From: Bryobacterales bacterium
Lineage (GTDB): Bacteria; Acidobacteriota; Terriglobia; Bryobacterales; Bryobacteraceae
Assembly: GCA_003167495.1 (NCBI GenBank)
Contig: PMSX01000136.1
Location: forward strand, 1 to 64,000
Direction of reading: 5' to 3'
Length of the DNA stretch: 64,000 nucleotides
Of this stretch, positions 1 through 10,754 are shown piece by piece (the first letter of the stretch is position 1; every line of letters starts with the position of its first letter). The notes beneath the pieces were generated by a model. That model was not told where the DNA came from. It saw only the letters and a program-made list of their open reading frames with translations, and searched no databases. A program made the translations under genes and the position numbers.

Positions 1-1483
1 CAGGCCGTGTCTAAACCGTGCGATTTTCGAGGCGGCGGAAGAATCCGACCTGAGTGTAGAGTTCTACATAGGCTGAGACTTGATTGTGGAAATCCGACCA
101 CCCTGGCAGAAAACAGCCTTTAAGAGCCCTTATGACAGCCAAAATCGCGAAAATAGCTGCCACAGCCCGATCATAAGCGGCTTTGGGCTTGCCCGATCCA
201 TACATTGACCTCATGAGAAGCGCGAGATTGCACGCCGCCGCCTGAATGAGGAACTTCTTGTGAACATTCTTTATGCCTCGCACATAAAGCCGGTCCAGAC
301 CGCCAGTATCAAACTGATGCGCGAAGTTACGCTCGACCCGTTCTCCTCGTTGCCGTTGCAATCGTTTACCGCGCGCTCCTTGGATACGCCGCCGGTTCGC
401 ATACACGGCGGCCTTCGCGGCGTCTTTGCCCTCCCAGTTCCGTGGACCTCGATCCGGTTCAGCTATATAACTCCGCACACCCATGTCCTGGAGGCCAACG
501 GCGACGTCGTTACTGTGATAACCCTTGTCTGTCACAACTTCTTCGACTCCGCCAGGATGCACTTCACAGTTTCCTTCGGCCGTCCTTTCCGCGCTCAACT
601 CCGCCACCGCGATGCCGGCTTCGATCACTGTTTCTTCTATTGTCGCCGTGTCGGCGCTCGCTCCGCCATGCGTGGTGACCGCAACGATAGCACCGGTCTC
701 CATGTCCACGGCGTTCTCGGCTTTGTAGGCTAGCGCGGTACGCCCATCCTTCAGTTTCGTGATCTCTGCTTCGCCGTCGCTCGGGCTTTCCCAGTCTTCG
801 TTCGACGTCTTCTTCGTACGCTTGCGGTCCATGCGGAGCAAGGCGGCAGCGCCTTTGGCATTGATGCCTTCTGCGTCCGCCAGACGTTTCAGGTATGCGC
901 CGTAGCTCTCGCCCGTGTCACGCCGGACGATGGATTTCATGGCCGCATTGGCTTCCAACGTGGTCGAGTCCACGCCGATGGTTTTGCCTTTGAGGAGGCC
1001 ACCCTGCGCCAGACGCTCCAGCACCCAGCTAAAGATTCGCTGATGTGTTTCGGCGGCGATGAGCCGTCTCGTTCGCGAGATCGTTACGTGATCGGGAGTC
1101 TTCTCGTCGAGCCCGATGGACAAGAATTGTCGCAGTGTCAGTGAATCGGCCAGCCGCCAGGCGATGCCGCGTTCGCTGTCGAGTCCTTCGAAGAAACCAA
1201 TCATCATCACACGGAAGTACAGGCCTGGCACCAGCGAGGGACGCCCTAATTTCTCGTGATAGAACTCAGCGCAGCTGATTTCGCAAAAGCGATCAAAGCC
1301 AGCCTTGTCGAGAACCTCGTTGAGGCGCTTATAAAACGGGTGGCCCGGCGCTGTGGGTAACTCCGCTTCGTACCACAGCCCCTCCTGTCTCTCTCGCTGC
1401 TTCCTCGTACCCATCGCCATACCTCAATTGTAAGGTCGAAACATTTTAAGCGCCAGATGTTTTTTGACTTTAGACACAGGCTG
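1..1483 (-). mobile_element. IS1182-type insertion sequence, complete to its right end
   Basis: The element holds a single transposase gene on the minus strand. Its ends form an imperfect terminal inverted repeat: the left end begins CAGGCCGTGTCTAAA at base 1, and the right end, read inward from 1483, begins CAGCCTGTGTCTAAA (two mismatches in 15). The right end is followed at once by CTAG, which could be a 4-base target duplication, but the left flank is outside the window so this cannot be tested. The insertion cuts into a TPR protein gene lying downstream. The window starts exactly on the left terminus, or within a base or two of it. Family assignment rests on the transposase, so the family is likely but not proven. 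Confidence 0.82.
11..1420 (-). CDS. IS1182-family DDE transposase
   Basis: This 469-residue protein is the transposase that cuts and joins the ends of the surrounding insertion sequence. The N-terminal 130 residues match the DUF772 transposase domain (GRPSLVPGLYFRVMMIGFFEG). The DDE catalytic residues are visible in order: IGVDSTTLEANA near residue 148, VVTDKGYHSN near 300, and RVERNFAHQF near 365. It starts with ATG at 1420 and stops ten bases from the IS left end, which is normal for a compact one-gene IS. It is uninterrupted and full length for the family, so the element may still be active. It has no functional link to its neighbours. Confidence 0.93.
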   Translation of the reverse strand: MAMGTRKQRERQEGLWYEAELPTAPGHPFYKRLNEVLDKAGFDRFCEISCAEFYHEKLGRPSLVPGLYFRVMMIGFFEGLDSERGIAWRLADSLTLRQFLSIGLDEKTPDHVTISRTRRLIAAETHQRIFSWVLERLAQGGLLKGKTIGVDSTTLEANAAMKSIVRRDTGESYGAYLKRLADAEGINAKGAAALLRMDRKRTKKTSNEDWESPSDGEAEITKLKDGRTALAYKAENAVDMETGAIVAVTTHGGASADTATIEETVIEAGIAVAELSAERTAEGNCEVHPGGVEEVVTDKGYHSNDVAVGLQDMGVRSYIAEPDRGPRNWEGKDAAKAAVYANRRRIQGARGKRLQRQRGERVERNFAHQFDTGGLDRLYVRGIKNVHKKFLIQAAACNLALLMRSMYGSGKPKAAYDRAVAAIFAILAVIRALKGCFLPGWSDFHNQVSAYVELYTQVGFFRRLENRTV

Positions 1484-2662
1484 CTAGGCATACTGGACCG
1501 CGCCGACTCACTGCTGAGCAAGGCGCTAGCTCAACGCCGCTCGCTCTTTGGTGCGAACAATCAAAAAGAAGTGGCCGCCAGTCTCACGAGTCTCGGTTTG
1601 TTGCGCTCCGACCAAGCCAAGTTCGACGACGCAGAGCGTCTCGTTCGCCAAGCTCTGAAAACAGACCGTGCCAATCTCCCACCCGCTGACCCGGCGATCG
1701 CCATTGCCACGCAAGCCTTAGGAAAAGTGCTGGAAGATCGCGGTTCCTATAAGGAAGCCATTGAGGTCTTCAAAGAAGCCGTTCGTTTGCGGTCGTCAGC
1801 GGGCGCCGACAAAGCCGATCTCGCCGCCAGCCAAATCGAGCTGGCAAACACTTACTTCTACAACAATCAATACGACGAAGCGGAATCTCTCTACCGAGCT
1901 TTGTTGCCCACCTATCGCCGGCTCTTTGGCGAACGCCACCCCATGGTGGCCGAAGACTTAATCAACCTTGGCGCCATTCAGCAGCAACGCGGCCGCTTCA
2001 AAGAAGCCGAAGCCTTTCACCGTCAAGCGTTGGAGATCATGCTAGCGTTCTACGGCAAAGATCACTACAAAACCGCCGACAGTCTTACCTTGGTCGCTCG
2101 CGCACTTGAGTATCAAAACCGTTATGACGAAGCTGTCGGCATGCTCCAACGCGCGCTCGCCATCCAAGAGAAGGTCTTTGGCAGCGTGCATCCCAACGTC
2201 GCTTCTGCCTTGAATGAGTTGGGCAACATCGCCGTCAGACGCGGCCAATACGACGAGGCCGAAGCCGGCTTCAAACGCATTCTCGAAATCTATCGCGCTT
2301 GTTATCAGGGCAAACACTACCGCATCGGCATTGCCTTGGCCAACCTCGGGGGAGTCTACCTGGCACGCAAAGACAACGTTCGCGCCGAACAATTGTTCCG
2401 CCAAGCGCTCGCGATGTACGCCCAAACCCTTCCCGCCGGGAACCTCGACGAAGGCATTACTCGCATAAAACTGGGCCGTGCTCTGCTCCGTCAAAATCGT
2501 TTCGCCGACGCCCATGTTCAAAGTCTCGCCGGCTATCAGATTGTCTCCATCCGGCAGAGTTCCACGGTAACCTACCTGGTAAACGCTCGCCAAGACCTGG
2601 CCGAAGAGGCCGGCAAGATGAACGGCTTGCCAGTCACGGTGGCCGTGTCACACCAACACTAA
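1457..2662 (+). CDS. TPR-repeat protein, 5' part removed by IS insertion
   Basis: The product is almost entirely kinesin-light-chain-type tetratricopeptide repeats of about 42 residues. Successive copies carry patterns such as YDEAESLYRALLPTYRRLFG and YDEAVGMLQRALAIQEKVFG, about seven units in all. Such solenoids bind other proteins; the partner is unknown. The genuine gene must begin upstream of the insertion sequence: the first nine codons of this frame lie inside the IS right end, and host sequence starts at about 1484. The IS happens to provide an in-frame ATG at 1457 but no good ribosome binding site, so translation of the remnant is uncertain. Acidobacterial genomes often carry such repeats at the C-terminus of longer signalling proteins, which may be what was truncated here. 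Confidence 0.8.
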   Translation: MFFDFRHRLLGILDRADSLLSKALAQRRSLFGANNQKEVAASLTSLGLLRSDQAKFDDAERLVRQALKTDRANLPPADPAIAIATQALGKVLEDRGSYKEAIEVFKEAVRLRSSAGADKADLAASQIELANTYFYNNQYDEAESLYRALLPTYRRLFGERHPMVAEDLINLGAIQQQRGRFKEAEAFHRQALEIMLAFYGKDHYKTADSLTLVARALEYQNRYDEAVGMLQRALAIQEKVFGSVHPNVASALNELGNIAVRRGQYDEAEAGFKRILEIYRACYQGKHYRIGIALANLGGVYLARKDNVRAEQLFRQALAMYAQTLPAGNLDEGITRIKLGRALLRQNRFADAHVQSLAGYQIVSIRQSSTVTYLVNARQDLAEEAGKMNGLPVTVAVSHQH

Positions 2663-2846
2663 ATTCTTTTGCGCGCCATGACGGTTTCCCCTGCGCTTTC
2701 GCGCAATGCGTAGGCGAAGGCAGCAATTCTAATATGAATCTAAAACTTCAGACCGCCACCCCTTCCACTGAAGCAAGCGTCGCTAGCTTGATGCGAAGAG
2801 GTGGCACGGGCATGGTGGCTGGACGCTAACTAAACTTGGTGACTCG

Positions 2847-4709
2847 ATGAAAACACTCAGCCTTTTTCTCCTGGCGTCGTCGACGCTCGGTATTGCCCAT
2901 GCGCAAGACCTGCAGTTGGGCGTGACGTACACCTGCAACGGCGACCGCCTCTACCTCGAAAGCTGCAACATTCGCGACCTCTCCGACACCTCCACCTGCA
3001 TGGTCGCCCACCCAGACCGGCCGCAGCACAACGGCTTCATGGCGTACACCACCGAAACCCGTGGCGCGCTGAAAAAGCTTCTGCCGACATGCAAACAGCC
3101 CTCTGCCGACGAAGCAGCCCGCGCCAAGGCGCACTACAAAAAACAAAACGATATCCAAGCCGCGAATGAAAAGAAAGCAAACGACGAAAACGACGCCATT
3201 GAAGCGCGCGCGCAAGCTATCATCACCGGCAAGAAGCCACAGACACCAGAAGAAAGAGCCATCAACCGCTGCACTACATCCGGACGTCTTCCCGCCTCCT
3301 GCACCGGCAACGCGCTTCTCGGCGCCTTTGGCCAGATGCTCAGCCAAGTCCTTCCCTCTGCCAATAACGAGGGAGGACCCGCGTCCGGCCCAGCCATCGC
3401 CGGCGTGTATCTGGGCGCCGGCAACTGGCGTCTCGACTTTACAGCCGACGGCGTCTTGGTGAACTGTTCTTTCCTTTCGCCCGACGAACGTCACTACACC
3501 ATCGGCTTCAAAAATAACCGCGCTGTCCTCACCATCGACACCACCCCGAAGCCTCTCGTCCTCACGCTCATGTCCGATTTAACAATGTCTGCCCCAGGTC
3601 CAGTCACCATCAACGGTGTCGTCGCTGTCGTCTCCAACGCCGGATACAGAACTGCCAGTGGTGCGCCTCTAACCGCCGAGCAAGCCGCCTTGAGCCACGA
3701 GCCTGTCTACGACGCAAGGGGCCAGCGCGTGCTCAATCCCGGTCCACAAACAAGTTTCGTTCCCAGAACAGCCACCTGTCCCGCGCTCAACCTCTCCAAC
3801 AAAGGCTCCGCTGTGGGCGCACAAACCATGCAAACAGATGTGCTCAAGACCATGTTCGGCGGAGACAAAGGGCCGCCTACCCCGCCCGGCATTCGGATGC
3901 GCGGCATCTTCGCCGCATCCACTGGCTTCAGCACGCAATTCTTTCCTGAGTCCGTTGTCCTGGGCTGCGGTCCCGACGTCGCCCGCGCTTATCCATACAC
4001 CGTGGTGGCCGACGGCGCCAAAACGGTCATCAGGATCGACGCTCCCGATCACCCGCTCAACGTCGCCTTCCGGTCAGACGGCTCGCTCGATGCCGGCACC
4101 GGACCATATCAAGTGCACGGTCGCACCATCATCGGCCAAAACGACGATGGCGACTTCAAATTCGCTCCACTCGAACAGACCTGCGGCCTCGGTGTTCTCA
4201 CTCCAAGCAAAGAAATCCCTTCGGGCGGCGGCACAGCCGCAAGCATGGTTGCGTCCAACGCAGGCGGGAGACTCTCTTCGCCGGCCGCGCCGCTTGGCAA
4301 CGCAACTCTATCCATCGTCTCCGGATTTCCTCCACAACCGGGTGTTCCGAATCCGCTCGCCGGACGTCCTTACGTTCTGCTGCGCGACAGCTACGCCAAC
4401 GGACTCGCCAAGGCCGGCATCGCCGTCCCGCCGGGAATGTCGCCTTATAAATATGTGGGCACTGTTTGTACCGCTGGGACACCCGAGTGTCAAAGGAGCT
4501 TGGATGCGGTCAATGCGAATGCCATCTCCGCCGCCCGCGCCGACGCTACCGGCGCAGGAACCTTACCGGGCGTGCCACCTGGAAACTATTACTTGATGAT
4601 CTCCGCACGCTACAATAATCACTCCCTCATTTGGGGTCAGGCCGTGCAGCTCAAGCCCGGTCCAAACTCGTTAAAGTTAGATCTAAGCAATGCAACTCCA
4701 GTGAATTGA
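2847..4709 (+). CDS. Secreted protein of unknown function
   Basis: I do not recognise this 620-residue protein. It has a clear Sec signal peptide (MKTLSLFLLASSTLGIAHAQ, cleavage after AHA). A cysteine-containing N-terminal segment (YTCNGDRLYLESCN) is followed by a charged, probably helical stretch at about residues 90-125 rich in Lys, Glu and Asn. Two beta-rich segments of similar character follow (around 180-250 and 345-445), each starting with a G-IFAAST or G-VYLGAG type strand and containing a 'CSF' or 'GCGPD' cysteine. The C-terminal part (about 490-615) looks like a carboxypeptidase-regulatory or beta-sandwich domain (GTLPGVPPGNYYLMISARYN). Proteins of this style are common in Acidobacteria. 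It is 169 bases upstream of a sensor kinase gene in the same direction. Confidence 0.75.
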   Translation: MKTLSLFLLASSTLGIAHAQDLQLGVTYTCNGDRLYLESCNIRDLSDTSTCMVAHPDRPQHNGFMAYTTETRGALKKLLPTCKQPSADEAARAKAHYKKQNDIQAANEKKANDENDAIEARAQAIITGKKPQTPEERAINRCTTSGRLPASCTGNALLGAFGQMLSQVLPSANNEGGPASGPAIAGVYLGAGNWRLDFTADGVLVNCSFLSPDERHYTIGFKNNRAVLTIDTTPKPLVLTLMSDLTMSAPGPVTINGVVAVVSNAGYRTASGAPLTAEQAALSHEPVYDARGQRVLNPGPQTSFVPRTATCPALNLSNKGSAVGAQTMQTDVLKTMFGGDKGPPTPPGIRMRGIFAASTGFSTQFFPESVVLGCGPDVARAYPYTVVADGAKTVIRIDAPDHPLNVAFRSDGSLDAGTGPYQVHGRTIIGQNDDGDFKFAPLEQTCGLGVLTPSKEIPSGGGTAASMVASNAGGRLSSPAAPLGNATLSIVSGFPPQPGVPNPLAGRPYVLLRDSYANGLAKAGIAVPPGMSPYKYVGTVCTAGTPECQRSLDAVNANAISAARADATGAGTLPGVPPGNYYLMISARYNNHSLIWGQAVQLKPGPNSLKLDLSNATPVN

Positions 4710-4877
4710 GCTGCAAAGCTTTGGCTTCTTCGCCTTTTTGCAGGGAAAGGCGCAGAAGTCTGAAGCCCGCGCCCTTTTTCCACTCACCCGCCTATTCTCC
4801 AAAAGGCAGATCGCCTGTTTGCCGCTTTAGTCTTCCCTGGCCTAATGGTCGATCGCCTTTCTACCGAAGAAATACGT

Positions 4878-7800
4878 ATGAGTAATCCAGCGGCACTGGG
4901 GACCGCGCCTAGGCACGCAATCGTGATCGGAGTAGTCCTCTTGCTGGCGGCGTCTCAGGCGCGCACCAACAACCGAATCTTGACGTCGGTTCCAGAGGTG
5001 ACTGCCCTAAGCAATGAAAAGTCTAACTTCGGCATCCCCGTTCACCTGCAGGCCACAGTCTGCTATTACGATCATCGCCGCTTTAGCTTTATTGTTACCG
5101 CAGACGGTCGCTACCTTTACGTGCCGCTGGATTGGACCAAGAGCGAACTGCCTCTCCGGCCGGGAGACAGCGTAACCATCGACGGTGTCACCGCTCTCGG
5201 CGCTTTCAAAATCCGTGTATTCGGCGAGCGTGTCACTAAAACAGGTCACGGGCCCCCGCCACTGCCTGAGAAAGTGAGCCTAGGAGAAGCTGTTAATCCA
5301 TACAGAAACTCCAACTACGTGGAATCCGAAGGGCAAGTAGTTCTGGTGCAGGCTGGCGAGCATTTGGAGGGTGAGGTGGACTCCACTATCGTAAGACTCC
5401 GTTCGAATGACATTGTGATTGACCTCTCCCTGCATGCGAAGGCCAACGTTTCTATGCGTTCCTGGCTGGGGCGGCGGATGCGATTTCGCGGCGTTTCGGG
5501 GGGAATGTACAATTCGCGGAGGCAGCGCTATCAAGCAATCGTGTACGTCAGATCGCTCCAGGACCTGACACTGGTTGACGCGGTCGCCGCGCCATCCATC
5601 GGGGAGTCAACCCCACTACCCTTGTCCGCCCTGTTTAAATCCGGCTGGAAAAAGCCCGACCTGGTCCGGACATCTGGAGTTGTGTCTTACGTAGGCCCGC
5701 AGAACCGCTTCTACATACAAGAAGGAGACAGTGGGATTCGGGTGCGGCCGGCGCATCCGGTCGATCTCGCTCCCGGCGACCAAGTGGAGGTCATCGGCCG
5801 GCCTGAGTGGGACGGGCTCGGACAAAGCAGTCTCTCAGGTGCGCTGGTCACTCCGGAGTTCAAGCACGTTTCGCTCGCCGCCCAACCGTATCACCTTAAT
5901 GAACTGGGTCTTCCCGCAACCGAAGCGCTGTTGACTCATTGGGAGGGCGTCGTCATCGACCAATCGTCGGACGGCTGGCGTGAGTTGCTCACTCTTCGCA
6001 CGACGATACAAAAACAGAAGACTCTCCAATTGACTACCTTTCAATGCGTTTACTTTCGTAATGACTCGAGCGGGTATTTGCCCAGGTACGAAACCGGGAG
6101 CCGGGTCAAAGTGCTAGGGGTCCTCGAGCTGGAATGGGATGCCAGCCATTTCGACCCGGGGAGCGTGCGCATACTGCTAAGAGATCCGCGGGATATTTCC
6201 CTGCTAGCCAAGCCTCCCTGGGAGTCCAGATTTCCGTGGTTCCAAGTATTCGGTTTGTTTTTGCTGGTGCTTGTCGGAGCCATGGCGTGGGTTTGGACAC
6301 TCCGAAAACGCGTCGTCATGCAAACCTCCGATCTAAGCCATGCGCTGGTCCAGGCGGAGGCTGCCAGCCGCGCCAAGAGTGAGTTCCTCGCCAATGTGAG
6401 CCACGAGATTCGAACGCCGATGAATGGGATTCTCGGAATGACGGAAATGGTGCTGGCGAGCCCGCTCGCCCCCGAGCAGAGGAGCTTTCTCGAGACCGCT
6501 TACGGGTCGGCGCAGATGTTGCTTACGATTGTCAACGACATCCTGGACTCATCGAAGATTCAAGCCGGGAAAATGACGATCGAGAGCACCGAGTTCAGCC
6601 TTCCCCGAATCATCTCGGGCGCGATTGCCCCGTTCGGCAGCCTGGCATCTCAGAAGGGCATCGAACTGGCTTGTGCCCTTGCGCCCGGGCTGCCTGACCT
6701 CGTGTTGGGAGACCCGGTGCGGACTCGTCAGATCATCGCAAACCTGGTGAGCAATGCGATGAAATTTACCGAATCGGGCGAGGTGGTTGTTTCTGCCCGC
6801 TGCATTGCTCCACTGGCGGGTGATCCACTGGCGGGGGCCGAGGGTAGGCCTTATGAAATCGAAGTGGCGGTGCGGGATACCGGCATTGGAATTAGCCCGG
6901 AAAGCCAGCATCTGCTCTTCCAGAGCTTTACCCAGGTTGACGGTTCGATCACGCGAAGATTCGGGGGAACCGGGCTCGGGCTGGCCATCAGTTCGAGGCT
7001 TGCGCAAATGATGGGCGGACGTATGTGGGTGGAGAGCAAGCCCGGCGCCGGCAGCACTTTCTTCTTCACGATGCAACTCAAGCCGAGTCCCGCCCCCAAC
7101 TTGCTAACCGCACCCGAGACGCGGTTGGCCGGAATGCGGGTTCTGGTAGTGGACGATCATCCCACCAGCCGCCGCTTGCTGGCCGATTCCCTCACCGATC
7201 TCGGTATTGAGCACCGCACAGCCAAGAACGGCGCCGAGGCGCTTGAAATTCTGCGCTCCGGCGGCGAACGCTTCGACTTCGTAATCGCCGACCAACACAT
7301 GCCCGGGATGACCGGCGCCCAATTCCTTCAGGTGGCCGGCGACGAAGGTTGCCTGCCGGGCTTGCCGCACCAGACGCGGAGCCTCCTCCTTTGTTCCGGG
7401 CCGCCTCCGGGGGACGGTTGTCACCTCGCCCGGACCATGCTGAAACCACTTCTTACATTCGAACTGGCCGAAGCACTCGCCGGTCTGTTGGATGACGGGA
7501 ACCGGATGCTAACTCCTTCCGTTGATGTTTCGAACACTCCACCACTCAAGCCGAAAGAGGCGCTACGCATTTTGGTCGCCGAGGACAATGCCGAGAATCG
7601 GTCCCTGATGGAGGTGTATCTGAAGAGAGGCGGTTACGATGCGGCAATCGTAGAAAATGGTAAAGAAGCCGTCGCGGCATGGGAGACCGGTGACTTTTTC
7701 CTCATTCTCATGGATGGACAGATGCCCGAGATGGACGGCGCGGAGGCGGCTGCCTGCATCCGCGAACGGGAGCGAGGCCGGCCGCACCTGATTCCGATCA

Positions 7801-7967
7801 TCGCCGTTACAGCCTTCGCCCACGAGAGCGACCGCCAAAGATTTCTCAGCGCGGGGATGACGGACTACCTGTCGAAACCGGTTGCTTACTCGGATCTAGT
7901 GACCGTCATCGAGCGATACCGGGCTACCGCTGTCAACTTTCCTGTATTGCGAGAATTGCTGGTGTAA
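4878..7967 (+). CDS. Membrane hybrid sensor histidine kinase with two receiver domains
   Basis: This 1029-residue protein senses an extracytoplasmic signal and starts a phosphorelay. An N-terminal hydrophobic stretch is followed by a large periplasmic region (about 40-460) with repeated OB-like beta modules ([25 protein letters not shown]). A transmembrane helix lies near 468-490 ([16 protein letters not shown]). The kinase core has HisKA with the phospho-acceptor His509 ([12 protein letters not shown]) and HATPase boxes ([15 protein letters not shown]). Receiver 1 has Asp805 (IADQHMPGM) and receiver 2 has Asp946 ([11 protein letters not shown]). I prefer the ATG at 4878, with GAAGAA upstream, over an ATG at 4845. 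There is no HPt domain or output domain, so the partner must be elsewhere. Confidence 0.92.
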   Translation: MSNPAALGTAPRHAIVIGVVLLLAASQARTNNRILTSVPEVTALSNEKSNFGIPVHLQATVCYYDHRRFSFIVTADGRYLYVPLDWTKSELPLRPGDSVTIDGVTALGAFKIRVFGERVTKTGHGPPPLPEKVSLGEAVNPYRNSNYVESEGQVVLVQAGEHLEGEVDSTIVRLRSNDIVIDLSLHAKANVSMRSWLGRRMRFRGVSGGMYNSRRQRYQAIVYVRSLQDLTLVDAVAAPSIGESTPLPLSALFKSGWKKPDLVRTSGVVSYVGPQNRFYIQEGDSGIRVRPAHPVDLAPGDQVEVIGRPEWDGLGQSSLSGALVTPEFKHVSLAAQPYHLNELGLPATEALLTHWEGVVIDQSSDGWRELLTLRTTIQKQKTLQLTTFQCVYFRNDSSGYLPRYETGSRVKVLGVLELEWDASHFDPGSVRILLRDPRDISLLAKPPWESRFPWFQVFGLFLLVLVGAMAWVWTLRKRVVMQTSDLSHALVQAEAASRAKSEFLANVSHEIRTPMNGILGMTEMVLASPLAPEQRSFLETAYGSAQMLLTIVNDILDSSKIQAGKMTIESTEFSLPRIISGAIAPFGSLASQKGIELACALAPGLPDLVLGDPVRTRQIIANLVSNAMKFTESGEVVVSARCIAPLAGDPLAGAEGRPYEIEVAVRDTGIGISPESQHLLFQSFTQVDGSITRRFGGTGLGLAISSRLAQMMGGRMWVESKPGAGSTFFFTMQLKPSPAPNLLTAPETRLAGMRVLVVDDHPTSRRLLADSLTDLGIEHRTAKNGAEALEILRSGGERFDFVIADQHMPGMTGAQFLQVAGDEGCLPGLPHQTRSLLLCSGPPPGDGCHLARTMLKPLLTFELAEALAGLLDDGNRMLTPSVDVSNTPPLKPKEALRILVAEDNAENRSLMEVYLKRGGYDAAIVENGKEAVAAWETGDFFLILMDGQMPEMDGAEAAACIRERERGRPHLIPIIAVTAFAHESDRQRFLSAGMTDYLSKPVAYSDLVTVIERYRATAVNFPVLRELLV

Positions 7968-8039
7968 TAGCCCCGGTATTTCCGATAGTTATTAACCAGT
8001 TAGCTCTTCATTCGACTCAGGTAATCGCGCCGCGTGTTA

Positions 8040-8069
8040 CCGCCCCACAACTACCGACCTGGGGGGCGG
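8040..8069. terminator. GC hairpin between convergent genes, weak terminator candidate
   Basis: CCGCCCC at 8040-8046 pairs perfectly with GGGGCGG at 8063-8069 across a 16-base loop. It sits in the 130-base gap between the kinase gene and the convergent gyrA gene, where a bidirectional terminator would be expected. No T-run follows on either strand, so intrinsic termination is not well supported. Confidence 0.3.
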
Positions 8070-8097
8070 CGCTTCCATCTCGGATTCGGAAACGTAA

Positions 8098-10599
8098 CTA
8101 TTCAAAAGGCAGATCGCCGTTCTTCGGCTCATCGACGTCCGTCTCTGGAATTACCGATGCCGCCGCTACCATGTCGCCTTCCTCCATGCGCACCAGTCGC
8201 ACGCCTTGCGTCGATCGCCCAGCTTGCCGAATCTCGCCAGACTCGATGCGGATCATCTTGCCGTCCTTAGTGATGATCATGAGGTCGGTATTCTCCTTCA
8301 CCGAAAGTACCGCCACCACTTTGCCCACCTTCGGCGTTGTCTTCATGTTGATAACGCCTTTCCGTCCGCGCGCCGTCAGACGGTAGTCTTCGAGCGGCGT
8401 GCGCTTGCCGAACCCGTGCTCGGAAATGGAAAGAATCAAACCTTCCTTCTCAATCACTTCTAAACCCACCAGGTAGTCGCCCTCATCCAGATCCATTGCC
8501 CTTACGCCGCGTGCCTGCCGTCCCATGGCCCGAACCTCATCTTCGTTGAAACGAATGGCCATGCCTTCATGGCTGCCCAGGAAGATGTAGTTCTTGCCGT
8601 TGGTGATGGTGGCGCCCAGCAGTTCGTCGTTATCATCCAGCGCCAACGCAATAATGCCGCGCGAAAGCGGATTATCAAACTCCGTCAGTTCGCATTTCTT
8701 GATAACGCCATGCCGCGTTACCATGACAATGAACTTTTCGGCCACGAACTCCTTCACTGCCAGGAACGCCTTCACCGATTCGTCCGGCTGCAAGGCGATC
8801 AAGCCCGACACATGCTTGCCCTTGCCGGTGGTACCAGCATCGGGAATTTCATAGATCTTCAGCCAGTAAACGCGTCCCTTATTCGTGAAGATGAGCATGT
8901 AGGCGTGCGTTGACGCGATCACTAGGTGCTCCACCGCGTCTTCCGAACGCGTGCCCATGCCAATCCGGCCCTTGCCGCCGCGCGTCTGCCGCCGGTATGT
9001 ATCCACCGACGTCCGCTTCAGGTAGCCGCCGCGCGATACCGTCACCGCGACGTCTTCCATCTGCACCAGATCTTCCAGCTTGATCTCGCCCGTGTCCTCT
9101 ATGATCTGCGTGCGGCGCTCATCACCGAACTCTTTCTGTACTTCTTTGAGTTCCTTGACAATCACGTTCTTCAGTACTTTTTCCGAACCTAGAATTTCCA
9201 GGTACTCGGCGATCAGCCGCTGAATCTCGGCTAGTTCGTCCAGAATCTTCTGGCGCTCCATGCCCGTCAAACGCTGCAATTGCAATTCGATGATGGCTTG
9301 CGCTTGAATTTCCGTAAATTCGAAGGTCGTTACCAAACCTTCGCGCGCCTCTTTCGGTGTTTTCGCCGCCCGAATCAGCTTGATAATTTCATCCAGCAGA
9401 TCCAGAGCCTTCTGGAATCCCAAGAGAATGTGCTCGCGTGCGCGCGCCTTGCGCAACAGGTAATCCGTACGCCGCCGCACCACATCAACGCGGTGTTCCA
9501 GGAACCGCTTGATGACGTCAATGATGCCGAGCTCCCTTGGCTGCCCGTTCACAATCGCCAGCATGATCACGCCGAAGCTGATCTGCATTTGCGTTTGCTT
9601 ATACAGATTGTTCAGAATCACTTCGGCATTTTCGCCGCGCTTCAGTTCGAACACAATGCGCATCCCGTCGCGGTCGCTTTCATCGCGCGCGTCCGAAATG
9701 CCTTCTATTTTCTTTTCGCCTACTAGCGCCGCCACGTGTTCCAGCAGTCGCGCCTTATTCACTTGGTACGGAAGTTCCGTGACAATGATCGACTCGCGGT
9801 CCTTGCCCAGTTTTTCCATGGCTGCTTTGGCGCGTATTTTTAAACTGCCGCGGCCTCTCAAATAGTAATCGACGATTCCCTGCCGCCCCAAAATAAAGCC
9901 GCCCGTAGGAAAGTCCGGCCCAGGCACCATTTCCAGAATCTTTGCCATCGGCGTATGCGGATCGTGCAGCACCGCAATGCACGCCGTGATGAGTTCGTTC
10001 AGATTGTGTGGCGGAATATTGGTAGCCATGCCAACCGCAATGCCCGAAGAGCCATTGATCAATAGGTTCGGCACGCGCGTCGGTAGAACTTCAGGTTCTA
10101 CTTCGCTGTCATCGTAATTCGGACGGAAATCCACCGTCTCTTTGTCAATGTCTTCTAACAGCGCGCTGGCAATTTTCGAAAGCCGCGCTTCCGTATACCG
10201 CATCGCTGCCGGCGGATCGCCGTCCACCGATCCAAAGTTGCCCTGGCCATCAATCAGCGGATAGCGCATGGAAAACAACTGCGCCATGCGTACCAAAGCG
10301 TCATACACGGGTGTGTCGCCGTGCGGATGGAATTTCCCCAGAACCTCGCCAACGATCTTGGCGCACTTGCGCGTGGGCCGGTTGAAACTCAGCCCCATTT
10401 CATGCAACCCGTAAAGAATGCGCCGGTGGACCGGCTTCAGCCCGTCTCGCACATCGGGTAAAGCGCGGCCCACGATCACGCTCATCGAGTAATCGAGGTA
10501 CGAACGCTTCATCTCGTCTTCAATGTTGATCGAAATGATGTTTTTGTTGTCGCCGCCCGGCGGTAAAATCCCGCTGCTGGGTGGATCTTGTTCGGCCAA
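8098..10599 (-). CDS. gyrA: DNA gyrase subunit A
   Basis: GyrA is the DNA breakage and reunion subunit of gyrase (A2B2), which introduces negative supercoils. The 833 residues cover the whole family length. The winged-helix/tower region contains the active-site tyrosine in [11 protein letters not shown]. The quinolone-resistance region reads [17 protein letters not shown], so the position equal to E. coli Ser83 is Thr, Ala84 is Pro and Asp87 is kept. The C-terminal beta-pinwheel has the GyrA box as QTRGGKG, which argues for gyrase rather than topoisomerase IV. The start is TTG at 10599, preceded by TAGGAG seven bases away. Neither gyrB nor dnaA is in the window, so this is not the usual replication-origin context. 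Confidence 0.98.
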   Translation of the reverse strand: MAEQDPPSSGILPPGGDNKNIISINIEDEMKRSYLDYSMSVIVGRALPDVRDGLKPVHRRILYGLHEMGLSFNRPTRKCAKIVGEVLGKFHPHGDTPVYDALVRMAQLFSMRYPLIDGQGNFGSVDGDPPAAMRYTEARLSKIASALLEDIDKETVDFRPNYDDSEVEPEVLPTRVPNLLINGSSGIAVGMATNIPPHNLNELITACIAVLHDPHTPMAKILEMVPGPDFPTGGFILGRQGIVDYYLRGRGSLKIRAKAAMEKLGKDRESIIVTELPYQVNKARLLEHVAALVGEKKIEGISDARDESDRDGMRIVFELKRGENAEVILNNLYKQTQMQISFGVIMLAIVNGQPRELGIIDVIKRFLEHRVDVVRRRTDYLLRKARAREHILLGFQKALDLLDEIIKLIRAAKTPKEAREGLVTTFEFTEIQAQAIIELQLQRLTGMERQKILDELAEIQRLIAEYLEILGSEKVLKNVIVKELKEVQKEFGDERRTQIIEDTGEIKLEDLVQMEDVAVTVSRGGYLKRTSVDTYRRQTRGGKGRIGMGTRSEDAVEHLVIASTHAYMLIFTNKGRVYWLKIYEIPDAGTTGKGKHVSGLIALQPDESVKAFLAVKEFVAEKFIVMVTRHGVIKKCELTEFDNPLSRGIIALALDDNDELLGATITNGKNYIFLGSHEGMAIRFNEDEVRAMGRQARGVRAMDLDEGDYLVGLEVIEKEGLILSISEHGFGKRTPLEDYRLTARGRKGVINMKTTPKVGKVVAVLSVKENTDLMIITKDGKMIRIESGEIRQAGRSTQGVRLVRMEEGDMVAAASVIPETDVDEPKNGDLPFE

Positions 10600-10715
10600 A
10601 TCGGACTCCTAAAACTGAGCAGGTAAATTTCGCGGCAAGTTATTGATAATGTTGCAGCTTACCGCCTAAGTGCGTATACGTATATTCTAGCATTTTGCCA
10701 AGTCGAAATACACGG

Positions 10716-10743
10716 TTTGGCGAGCGTTTGGACATACTATAAT
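10716..10743 (+). promoter_or_regulatory. Candidate sigma-70-type promoter with a very short leader
   Basis: A perfect TATAAT lies at 10738-10743, with TTTGGC at 10716-10721, sixteen bases upstream, as a moderate -35 match. It reads toward the isomerase gene whose ATG is at 10755, only eleven bases past the -10 box. Transcription would then start about five bases before the start codon, giving a nearly leaderless message. No Shine-Dalgarno sequence is visible before this ATG, which agrees. Confidence 0.45.
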
Positions 10744-10754
10744 CAGTCAAACTT

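Noticed and set aside
4730-4752. CGCCTTT/AAAGGCG hairpin after the secreted protein gene as a terminator
   Set aside because: The stem is followed by CAGAAG with no T-run, and the next gene is in the same direction, so termination is not supported.
9280-9726. 148-codon plus-strand frame inside gyrA
   Set aside because: It is antisense to a highly conserved gyrase core and has no start signals.
8098-10754. Replication origin near gyrA
   Set aside because: No dnaA, dnaN, recF or gyrB, and no cluster of DnaA boxes was seen.
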